A stretch of 37,971 nt of DNA from Bacillota bacterium. Its GTDB lineage: Bacteria; Bacillota; Clostridia; Tissierellales; Peptoniphilaceae. A model generated the notes under the pieces. The model worked only from the letters and a program-made list of their open reading frames with translations. It was not told the DNA's origin and searched no databases. The translations under genes and the position numbers were made by a program. Positions 8,504 through 15,508 of this stretch are shown here, one piece after another. Every line of letters begins with the position of its first letter. The stretch's first letter is position 1. The stretch covers positions 1-37,971 of the forward strand of contig JAQYCE010000076.1 in the NCBI GenBank assembly GCA_029003555.1, given 5' to 3'.

Positions 8504-9628
8504 TTAAAGCGTCCCTTTTGCCTTCCTCCTGGCCACATAGCCGGGAATCTTTTTTACCTCTGCCCTTTCAACAACCAGGGCCCCCTCCTCAACCTTTGAG
8601 CTGATGGTGGATCCGGCCGCAATAAAGCCTTCTTTTTCCACCTCGACCGGGGCAACCAGGTTAGCATTGGACCCAATAAAGGCACCATCACCCACAATGG
8701 CCTGGTGTTTGTTTTTTCCATCATAATTGCAGAAGATGACCCCGCAGGAGATGTTGACCTCCTCCCCTACCTGGGCATCCCCAATGTAGGCCAGGTGGCC
8801 GGCCTTGGTTCCCCGGCCCAGGCTGGCCTTTTTCACCTCGACAAAATTTCCAATATGGACATTTTCCCCGATATGGGCTTGGGGGCGGAGGTGGGAGAAG
8901 GGGCCGATATTGGATCCCTCTTCCATAACGGAAGATTCGATGACCGAGGATTTGATGACCACATGATTTCCGATCCTTGAGTTATCGATGTCGCTGCCAT
9001 CGGTAATCCGGCAATTTTCCCCGATGATCGTCTTCCCGGTGATCCGAACGGCCCCTTGAATCCAGGTCCCTTTCCCGATTTTTGCATCCGGATCAATCAC
9101 CGTGTCGAAGGGGCGGTCAATCCGAACTCCGGCCTTCATGAATCGGTAGTTAATCGCTCCATGGATGGCATGGGCAGCAATGGGCAGGCTGGCAAAATCG
9201 GTAATATGGGGAAGGCCCAGGTCATAACCGGAGAATTCGCCATCCTTGTGATCAAGATCAAGCAAGGGAACCAGGTCTTCAAAGACAGGGTTTTGGCCCT
9301 TCAGTTGGGCAAGGAGGTCGCCATTATCTTCCTCTTTCACCCATCGATAGGCTAGAATATCCTCCTCATCGGAGAGAAAGACCGTGCTCCCGGAGTCGAG
9401 AAACTCGCGGACCGCCTCCCCCAGCGGGAGGGGAAAGCCGACAGAGATAAAAAACACTTCCTTTTCATCCACCGACAAGTCCGATAGAGGAGTGGGGTCC
9501 AGGCCCCCTTCCCGACAGGCGGTTTCCACTAATTCTCTCAGAGGATGATTCATTAGAGAAAGAAGGTCCTCTCCCCCCTCCTCCTTCAGGCCTTTGGTAA
9601 ATATATTGTCCAAAATAACAGCTTTCAT
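8504..9628 (-). CDS. glmU: GlmU-like glucosamine-1-phosphate acetyltransferase with degenerate uridylyltransferase domain
   Basis: Normal GlmU is bifunctional: a C-terminal acetyltransferase makes GlcNAc-1-P and an N-terminal pyrophosphorylase makes UDP-GlcNAc. Here residues about 155-374 form a left-handed beta-helix with every acetyltransferase residue I can map to the E. coli enzyme: Arg248 (LRP), Lys266 (VKK), His278 (KAGHL), Tyr281, Asn292, Asn301 (CNYDG) and Ser320. The E. coli Ala380 position is Cys295. The N-terminal part is only about 150 residues rather than about 230. It begins MKAVIL like GlmU, but the nucleotide-binding G-x-G-T-R-M loop and following Pro-Lys are replaced by DNIFTKGLKEEGG. 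So the acetyltransferase is probably active and the uridylyltransferase dead. The ATG at 9628 has GGGAGG six bases upstream, so I reject the track start at 9643. The position before prs-pth-mfd is the classic glmU slot. Confidence 0.88.
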   Translation of the reverse strand: MKAVILDNIFTKGLKEEGGEDLLSLMNHPLRELVETACREGGLDPTPLSDLSVDEKEVFFISVGFPLPLGEAVREFLDSGSTVFLSDEEDILAYRWVKEEDNGDLLAQLKGQNPVFEDLVPLLDLDHKDGEFSGYDLGLPHITDFASLPIAAHAIHGAINYRFMKAGVRIDRPFDTVIDPDAKIGKGTWIQGAVRITGKTIIGENCRITDGSDIDNSRIGNHVVIKSSVIESSVMEEGSNIGPFSHLRPQAHIGENVHIGNFVEVKKASLGRGTKAGHLAYIGDAQVGEEVNISCGVIFCNYDGKNKHQAIVGDGAFIGSNANLVAPVEVEKEGFIAAGSTISSKVEEGALVVERAEVKKIPGYVARRKAKGTL

Positions 9629-9677
9629 CCAAGTCCTCCCCATAGGGTTCTAAAATAGTTTCAATCATAAATTTCTG

Positions 9678-9698
9678 CCCCGACCGGCAATCCGGGGG
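9678..9698 (+). other. GC-rich hairpin with T-run between the glmU-like gene and murC
   Basis: CCCC-GA-CCGG-CAAT-CCGG-GGG followed by TTTTTCTTTTTC. On the plus strand this looks like a terminator, yet no plus-strand gene lies upstream. On the minus strand it would form at the very 5' end of the GlmU-like mRNA. Function unknown; it may block antisense transcripts or act in the leader. Confidence 0.4.
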
Positions 9699-9710
9699 TT
9701 TTTCTTTTTC

Positions 9711-9716
9711 ATTATA
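9711..9716 (-). promoter_or_regulatory. Candidate promoter of the glmU-like operon, -10 box
   Basis: TATAAT on the minus strand, 83 bp upstream of the GlmU-like ATG. No recognisable -35 at 16-18 nt. The best -10 match in this divergent intergenic space. Confidence 0.4.
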
Positions 9717-9766
9717 CACATTCCTCCCTCTCAAAAGGGGCGGCTGTCCCATGAGGTCCCTTTTTG

Positions 9767-9775
9767 TGTTATCAT
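9767..9775 (+). promoter_or_regulatory. Candidate murC promoter, extended -10
   Basis: TGTTATCAT on the plus strand, a TGn extended -10 with TATCAT, about 28 bp upstream of the murC ATG. No -35 match is evident, so this is tentative. Confidence 0.3.
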
Positions 9776-9802
9776 GAGTTGATTTCATGTGAAGGAGGAA
9801 AC

Positions 9803-11203
9803 ATGTTCACGATTGATCTGGACCCCAAAAGGTCCCAAATAAAGAGTATACACTTTATCGGCATCGGAGGCACCTCCATGTCCGGAATTGCCGAACTTTT
9901 ATTCGATAAAGGGTTCACCGTTACCGGGTCTGACCGGGAGGAAGGATCCTACACCCAACACTTAATAAATAAGGGAATCCCCATCGTCTTTGGGCAGAAG
10001 GCCGAAAATATCAAAGACCAGGACCTCTTTGTCTATACCGATGCCATCCCGGAAACCAACCCCGAGCTTATGGCTGCCCGGGCAACCGGCCGACCTGTTG
10101 TTTCCCGAGGTCGGGTCCTGGGAGCCATCATGAGAAATTACACCCACTCCATCGCCATCTCCGGGGCCCATGGGAAGTCCACCACCACCTCTATGATGGC
10201 GGAAATCCTCATGGCAGCGGAGGACCGGGACCCCACCATCCTGATTGGCGGAGCCTTGGATGAGATGGGCGGTAACTGCCGGACCGGAGATGGCAATATC
10301 TTCCTGGCCGAGGGCTGCGAATATAAGGGTAATATTTTATTCTATTATCCCTCCATCGCCGTCATCCTCAACATCGATGTCGACCACCTGGATTACTTTA
10401 AGGATTTAGACGATATCATCCACACCTTTGAGCGTTATATGGAAAACATCCCCCAGGACGGCCTGGCCATCCTCAACCTGGATGATCCCTATTCCCGGAC
10501 CCTAAAGGACTTCGTCAAGGGTCGGGTGGCCTTCTTCTCCATGACCAATCCGGAAGCCGACGTCCATGTGGAAAACATCGTCTATAGCGATCTGGGCCAG
10601 CCCTCCTTCAGCCTGGTTTTCAAGGACGGGACTCGTTTGGATATCCAATTGGGTGTCCTCGGTGACTTTAATATTCGTCATGCCATGGCGGCCAGCTTGG
10701 CTGCCCGGGAAGCCGGCCTTTCCCTGGACATCATTAAGAAGGGTTTGGAAGCCTACCGGTCCCTCCACCGCCGGATGGAGAATATGGGCACCTTCCACGG
10801 TGCCCGGGTCTTGACTGACTATGGCCACCACCCGGCGGAAATCCAAGCCACCCTGGAAACCATCCACCCCCATGTCAAGGGTCGCTTCTACTGTGTCTTT
10901 GAACCCCATACCTATTCCCGAACCCGGACCCTGATGGCCGACTTTGCCAAGACCTTCGGGGACTGCGATGAGGCAGTCATCACCAAAATATATGGAGCCC
11001 GGGAAGAAGACGACGGGTCTGTCCGGTCGGAGGAGTTGGTGGAGAAGGTCCAGGCTCACGGCGACCGGGCGGTCTACCAGGAGACCTACCAAGATGTGGT
11101 GGACTACCTAAAAAATAAGGTGACTCCCGATGACCTGATCCTGACCACCGGCTGCGGAAAGGCCGATGAAATCGCCAAGCTCCTGGTTGCTCAAGGAAAA
11201 TAA
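9803..11203 (+). CDS. murC: UDP-N-acetylmuramate--L-alanine ligase
   Basis: Adds L-alanine to UDP-MurNAc, the first step of the peptidoglycan stem peptide, in the cytoplasm. 466 residues, normal for MurC. Motifs: N-terminal IHFIGIGGTSMSGIAELL (UDP-binding Rossmann part), ATP loop GAHGKSTTTSMM, the central-domain stretch LNIDVDHLDYFKDLDDI, and the C-terminal TDYGHHPAEI and VFEPHTYSRT. The track begins at 9764, but the ATG at 9803 has GAAGGAGG four to five bases upstream and gives the right N-terminus. It is transcribed alone, divergent from the GlmU-like operon that also feeds wall-precursor synthesis, and ends at a terminator shared with the convergent TPR gene. Confidence 0.97.
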   Translation: MFTIDLDPKRSQIKSIHFIGIGGTSMSGIAELLFDKGFTVTGSDREEGSYTQHLINKGIPIVFGQKAENIKDQDLFVYTDAIPETNPELMAARATGRPVVSRGRVLGAIMRNYTHSIAISGAHGKSTTTSMMAEILMAAEDRDPTILIGGALDEMGGNCRTGDGNIFLAEGCEYKGNILFYYPSIAVILNIDVDHLDYFKDLDDIIHTFERYMENIPQDGLAILNLDDPYSRTLKDFVKGRVAFFSMTNPEADVHVENIVYSDLGQPSFSLVFKDGTRLDIQLGVLGDFNIRHAMAASLAAREAGLSLDIIKKGLEAYRSLHRRMENMGTFHGARVLTDYGHHPAEIQATLETIHPHVKGRFYCVFEPHTYSRTRTLMADFAKTFGDCDEAVITKIYGAREEDDGSVRSEELVEKVQAHGDRAVYQETYQDVVDYLKNKVTPDDLILTTGCGKADEIAKLLVAQGK

Positions 11204-11212
11204 GAGGAATGA

Positions 11213-11272
11213 AAATAAGCCCCCTGTCCAAGGCTACTCTTTGAAGAGTGGCATCGGACAGGGGGCTTATTT
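11213..11272. terminator. Bidirectional terminator between murC and the TPR gene
   Basis: A long perfect stem AAATAAGCCCCCTGTCC / GGACAGGGGGCTTATTT, with a smaller inner hairpin (ACTCTTTGAAGAGT) in its loop, lies between two convergent genes. The left arm is 9 bases after the murC stop and the right arm overlaps the TPR gene stop codon. Confidence 0.9.
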
Positions 11273-12371
11273 ATTGGGAAATTTCCTCCCTTAGGGACAT
11301 GATTTCGTTGAAGAACTCATCCGAAAGGTCATCATAGGATAGGAGTTCATTGATATCCTCCATGGCCTTGTCTTTTTTTCCGGCAAGGAAAAGGAGGATA
11401 GCCCGGTTATAGCGGAGGCGGAGGGCGGAAGGATAGTGGTCCAAACCCTTATTTGCCGCAGCCAGAGCCTGGTCCCTCTTCCCCCAGGCAGTCAAGGCAT
11501 AGACCCAACCATTATAGAGGTCTTCGAAGTCTCCACCCCGGTCCAGGGCCTCCTGGAAGGCACCGGCCGCCAGGTCATAGGCGGACATATTTTGATAGGA
11601 GAGACCCAGATAATAGAAAACATCGTAGCGTCTGGTTTTTTTGCCCAGCTTGCTGAGGATGTCCACCGCCTGGCCGTAATCGGCCCGACGCATGAAATAG
11701 AGGGCGGATTCAATCTCCGTCTCCGGTTCGATCCTCTCCAAGGCCCGGCGAACTTCTTCCTTGACCTCGGGATCCTCCGCCCACTCCAAGGCTCGCTGAT
11801 AATAGGCTGTTGCCTTGGAAAAATGACCCATCCCCTCATTAATTTGTCCTAAGGCGGTGTTGGCCAGGGGAGAACGGTCGTCCCAATCCAAGGCCCTTTC
11901 CAATATGTGGGAAGCTTGGTGGACCATGTCCGCCTGGTCCTCTTCGCTCAAAGAGGGGATCCGCCAAAGGAGGTCTCCGAAGTGGACCTGGGCGTTTATA
12001 TTGTCCGGGTTGATGATCCCGGCGGCTCGAAAGGCAATCAGGGCCTCCCGAGTTTTCCCCTCACTCGCTGCCTTCAGGCCCATATTCAGGGCAAAACGGT
12101 CCGCTTCTTTGACCGTTCTTTTCAAAAGATCCAAATAATCCTTGGCATGGATAAAGTCAGGATCGATCCCCAGGTTCCAAATCATTCCCTTCACAAAATA
12201 GGAATAGTCAATCTCCCGGTCCAGTTGTCCTTCTTGGATTCCTCCCAGAAAGTCTTGAACCCGGATGGGCATAGGAAGGGGACCAATCCCCCACTTCTTT
12301 TGGGCTTCTTCCTTCAAGTCCAGGTAGGCCAGGTCCTTGGTAAATTGGATGAAATAATCCTCAAGTCTCAA
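11271..12371 (-). CDS. Tetratricopeptide-repeat protein, function unknown
   Basis: A 366-residue soluble protein with no signal peptide or membrane segment. From about residue 95 it is made of helical repeats of TPR type: AASEGKTREALIAFRAAGIINPDNINAQ, ANTALGQINEGMGHFSKATAYYQRALEWAED, YYLGLSYQNMSAYDLAAGAFQEALDRG and ALTAWGKRDQALAAANKGLDHYPSALRLRYNRAILLFLAGKKDKAMEDI. TPRs usually bind other proteins; no enzymatic motif is visible. The start is TTG, with AAAGGAG six bases upstream, and it overlaps the TGA stop of the membrane-protein gene before it (TTGA), so the pair is translationally coupled. It is last in the pheS operon. A scaffold for the neighbouring membrane protein is inference only. 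Confidence 0.85.
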   Translation of the reverse strand: MRLEDYFIQFTKDLAYLDLKEEAQKKWGIGPLPMPIRVQDFLGGIQEGQLDREIDYSYFVKGMIWNLGIDPDFIHAKDYLDLLKRTVKEADRFALNMGLKAASEGKTREALIAFRAAGIINPDNINAQVHFGDLLWRIPSLSEEDQADMVHQASHILERALDWDDRSPLANTALGQINEGMGHFSKATAYYQRALEWAEDPEVKEEVRRALERIEPETEIESALYFMRRADYGQAVDILSKLGKKTRRYDVFYYLGLSYQNMSAYDLAAGAFQEALDRGGDFEDLYNGWVYALTAWGKRDQALAAANKGLDHYPSALRLRYNRAILLFLAGKKDKAMEDINELLSYDDLSDEFFNEIMSLREEISQ

Positions 12372-13078
12372 GACCGGCTCCTTTCATGGTAGGCCCGGGA
12401 CCTCTTGGAGGTCTCGGATAGGATCCGATAAAGGAGCCCCTTGGTATAGAAGTAGATGGCCTTAAGGATGGCCAATCCCAGGATGTAGGGGAAGGATGCC
12501 GTCCCCGGAATCGAAGCCAGGATGGACCAAGCCATTCCCAGTCCCCGGTAGATGAGAATAGCCACCAAGGCATAGGGAAGGATGAGAAGGAAATTCTCCT
12601 TCCAAAAACTCAGGAGGGAGGGGAAGATGGTGTTCATGGTTTCCCCGGACTGGTAAACCCCTTCGTAGGCCGGGCTGGTAAAGACCGACCAGACCAGGAA
12701 AAGAACAAGATAGCCGGTCGAGGCCATGAGGGGACGACCCAGGCTGGTGGCTGCCATTTCCACCAGGTAAAAGACGAAGTAGACCTGGCTTAAGGGGGCA
12801 AGGTAGCCGTGGTCGTATTCGATTAAATCCTCCTGGCTCAAGCTCCCCCGGCGGAGAAGGCGGGTCATGAGGCCGGCCAGGTGGGTCAGGATGGCCAGGT
12901 GGATGAACCAGCGGATAAATCCACTCAGGAAGGAATTGCCCATCTGTGCAAAGATCATGTTGACCAGGTTGGTCACCGTCAAATATAAAATAAAGGCTAA
13001 AATCAGGACCGGCAGGCCTCTGATGTGGTCTTTAATATCCTTAAACAATCTTCGATAAACCAGTTGAAAATCTTTCAT
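12368..13078 (-). CDS. Polytopic membrane protein, function unknown
   Basis: A 236-residue protein I do not recognise. It starts with a short basic cytoplasmic stretch (MKDFQLVYRRLFKDIKDHIRG), then about five or six hydrophobic segments: PVLILAFILYLTVTNLVNMIF, a helix near FIRWFIHLAILTHLAGLM, VYFVFYLVEMAATSL, GYLVLFLVWSVF, and a hydrophobic region around FLLILPYALVAILIYRGL and YILGLAILKAIYFYTKGLLY. It ends in a basic tail. No transporter signature is seen. The ATG has GGGAGG directly upstream and lies 11 bp after mutS2. Its stop overlaps the TTG start of the TPR gene, so the two are probably made together. Confidence 0.8.
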   Translation of the reverse strand: MKDFQLVYRRLFKDIKDHIRGLPVLILAFILYLTVTNLVNMIFAQMGNSFLSGFIRWFIHLAILTHLAGLMTRLLRRGSLSQEDLIEYDHGYLAPLSQVYFVFYLVEMAATSLGRPLMASTGYLVLFLVWSVFTSPAYEGVYQSGETMNTIFPSLLSFWKENFLLILPYALVAILIYRGLGMAWSILASIPGTASFPYILGLAILKAIYFYTKGLLYRILSETSKRSRAYHERSRS

Positions 13079-13089
13079 CCTTCCTCCCT

Positions 13090-15456
13090 CTACTTGAGTT
13101 CCACTTCGGTCACACCGGTCCCACCCTGGTCAGGTTTGGCAAAAGCATAGGACTTGACCCGGCGGTCCCTGGCGAGAAGGTCCTGAACCCCTTGTCTCAG
13201 GGCTCCCGTCCCCTTGCCGTGAATGATCCGGACCTTTTCCATCCCGGCCAAGACCGCATCATCCAAATACCGGTCCACCCGGTCCAAGGCCGACTCATAG
13301 CGCTCGCCCCGGAGGTCCAGTTCCAAAGATATGCCGGCATCCTTCCTGCGCTGGATGATCAACCGGGTTTGGGCCTGGTTGGACGAGGAGTCCCGGTCAT
13401 CTTCAATCCTCCTCAGGTCCTTGACATTGGCCTTGACCTTGAGGATCCCTACCTGGACCATGACATCCCCGTTTTTATCCGGGCCCTCCACGATCCTGCC
13501 CTCATCTCCAATAGTGAGGATTTCCACAGCCTCCCCCGACTTGAGCCCTTGTGGGGCTTGGTGGGGGGCCTTCTTCCTCTTTGACAGGGCCGGTCCGCCC
13601 AGGCGTCCCTCCATGGCCTTGGCTTGGTCATTGACCGAAGTCAGGGCCCGGTCCAGTCCCCGGGTGTCCTCTACCTGGTCAATGGCCTTCTTGGCCTCCC
13701 GAAGCATCCGCTGGGCCTGGTCACGAGCCTCCTGGACCAGGGCCCTGGCCTCCTTCTTGGCCGACTCCAACTTTTTCTCATAGTCGGCCTTGGACCGGTC
13801 GAGGTCCGCTTTCATGGCGGTGAGCTTGGCCTGGTAGTCTTGCTTTTCCCTTTCCATGGTCTCTCGGGCCAGTCGGGTTTCCTCCCGGCTCTTTTCAATG
13901 TCCTGAAGGACATCTTCAAATTGGACGGAGTCGGAATCCACCAGGTTCTTGGCTTCATTCAAGAGGTCTTCCGGCATACCCAGGCGCTTGGTAATCTCAA
14001 AAGCGTTGGACCGGCCGGGAAGGCCGATTTGGAGGCGGTAGGTGGGTGAAAGGGTTTGAACATCGAATTCCACCGAGGCATTCTGGACTCCGGGAGACCG
14101 GATGGCGAAGAGCTTGAGCTCACTGTAATGGGTGGTGGCCACGGTCCGGATTCCTCGCCGGGTCAGGCGAGTTAAAATAGCCATAGCCAGGGCAGCCCCT
14201 TCCACCGGATCTGTTCCCGAACCGATCTCATCAAAGAGGAGGAGGGACCGGGAATCCGCATTGGCCAGGATTTTGATGATATTGTCCATGGAGGCCGAGA
14301 AGGTGGAGAGAGAAAGCTCGATGGACTGCTTGTCCCCAATGTCGGCGTAGATGGACTTGAATACTCCCAGCTTGGAATTGAACCTGCAGGGAATTTGGAG
14401 GCCGGATTGGCCCATGACCTGGAGGAGGCCGACCGTTTTTAGGGTAACCGTCTTTCCCCCCGTGTTGGGTCCGGTGATAATTAAAGTGGTGAAGTCCTTT
14501 CCCAATGAGAAGTCGATGGGGACCACTCCCTTGCCCAGGAGGGGGTGGCGGGCTTCCTTGAGATCAATAGACCGATCTTCGGTAAAGACGGGTCGGGATC
14601 CCCGGATCTCCAGGGCATACTTGGCCTTGGCAAAGGTCTTGTCGATGTATTGGAGCTTGCCTTCGTTTCCGGAAATTTCATCCGCAAAGTCGGCCACTTC
14701 CATGGAGAAATCCGCCAGGATCCGCTGGATTTCTTCCTTTTCCTCCCCTTCCAGTTCCCGGATTTCGTTGTTGAGCTCCACAATGGCCAGGGGCTCCATG
14801 AAAACCGTAGCCCCGGACGCGGATTGGTCATGGACCAGGCCCCGGAAGGATCCCCGGGACTTGGCCTTGACCGGGAGGACATAGCGGCCATCTCGCATGG
14901 TGATGATATTTTCGCTCAAATGACCCGCCTGACCGGCGGAAATCATAATGTCGTTCAGTTTTCCCTTGACCGAATCCTGCTTGGCCTTGATGGCCCGACG
15001 GATCCGGAAGAGGGCCGGAGAGGCGGAATCGTTCATGACCCCTTCAGCTTCAATGGCGGAAGTGATGGCTTCCTCCAGGCCCTTTTGGACAAAGAGCGAC
15101 CGGATTTCACCCACAAAATGGCTGGCCTCCGCTTCCTTACAGTAGTCGATGAGGGCCCGGGCTAACCGGAGGCCTTCGGCAATTTCCAAAAGCTGGCCCA
15201 TGGAAAGGATGCCGCCCAAGCTGGCCCGCTTCACTGCAGGGCGGACCGGATAAATCCCGAAGAGAGGAGGGTTGGAATAGGCCAGGAGGAGGTCGACGGC
15301 ATTTTGGGTCTCCTCCTGGATTTGGTTCAGGTAGTTAGGGTCGGATAGGGGCCTGATCTTTTTCACCGCTTCCTTTCCCAAAGGGGAGGCCGCAAAATGG
15401 GCCAAGCGGTCCAAGACCTTATCAAATTCCAAACTTTCAAGCACGATCTGGTCCAT
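13090..15456 (-). CDS. mutS2: Endonuclease MutS2 (MutS family ATPase with Smr domain)
   Basis: 788 residues, normal length. It lacks the mismatch-recognition domain of MutS1 and starts in the MutS core. The ATPase has Walker A GPNTGGKT (329-336), Walker B LLLFDEIGSGTDP (about 406-417) and TTHYSELK. A long charged coiled coil follows (about 510-640). The C-terminal Smr nuclease domain carries LDLRG and HGKGTGALRQ. MutS2 has been linked to suppression of recombination and, in Bacillus, to rescue of collided ribosomes; which applies here cannot be told. The start has AGGA six bases upstream. Its place after the U32 gene and zapA in a phe operon is a common Bacillota arrangement. Confidence 0.96.
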   Translation of the reverse strand: MDQIVLESLEFDKVLDRLAHFAASPLGKEAVKKIRPLSDPNYLNQIQEETQNAVDLLLAYSNPPLFGIYPVRPAVKRASLGGILSMGQLLEIAEGLRLARALIDYCKEAEASHFVGEIRSLFVQKGLEEAITSAIEAEGVMNDSASPALFRIRRAIKAKQDSVKGKLNDIMISAGQAGHLSENIITMRDGRYVLPVKAKSRGSFRGLVHDQSASGATVFMEPLAIVELNNEIRELEGEEKEEIQRILADFSMEVADFADEISGNEGKLQYIDKTFAKAKYALEIRGSRPVFTEDRSIDLKEARHPLLGKGVVPIDFSLGKDFTTLIITGPNTGGKTVTLKTVGLLQVMGQSGLQIPCRFNSKLGVFKSIYADIGDKQSIELSLSTFSASMDNIIKILANADSRSLLLFDEIGSGTDPVEGAALAMAILTRLTRRGIRTVATTHYSELKLFAIRSPGVQNASVEFDVQTLSPTYRLQIGLPGRSNAFEITKRLGMPEDLLNEAKNLVDSDSVQFEDVLQDIEKSREETRLARETMEREKQDYQAKLTAMKADLDRSKADYEKKLESAKKEARALVQEARDQAQRMLREAKKAIDQVEDTRGLDRALTSVNDQAKAMEGRLGGPALSKRKKAPHQAPQGLKSGEAVEILTIGDEGRIVEGPDKNGDVMVQVGILKVKANVKDLRRIEDDRDSSSNQAQTRLIIQRRKDAGISLELDLRGERYESALDRVDRYLDDAVLAGMEKVRIIHGKGTGALRQGVQDLLARDRRVKSYAFAKPDQGGTGVTEVELK

Positions 15457-15508
15457 TTTTATCCTACTTTCAGGGTAACTTCCTTTTCCTTAACTGTCAT
15501 CTTTAATC

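Noticed and set aside
10502-11092. 196-residue minus-strand ORF opposite murC
   Set aside because: Shadow of murC; no recognisable motifs or upstream signals.
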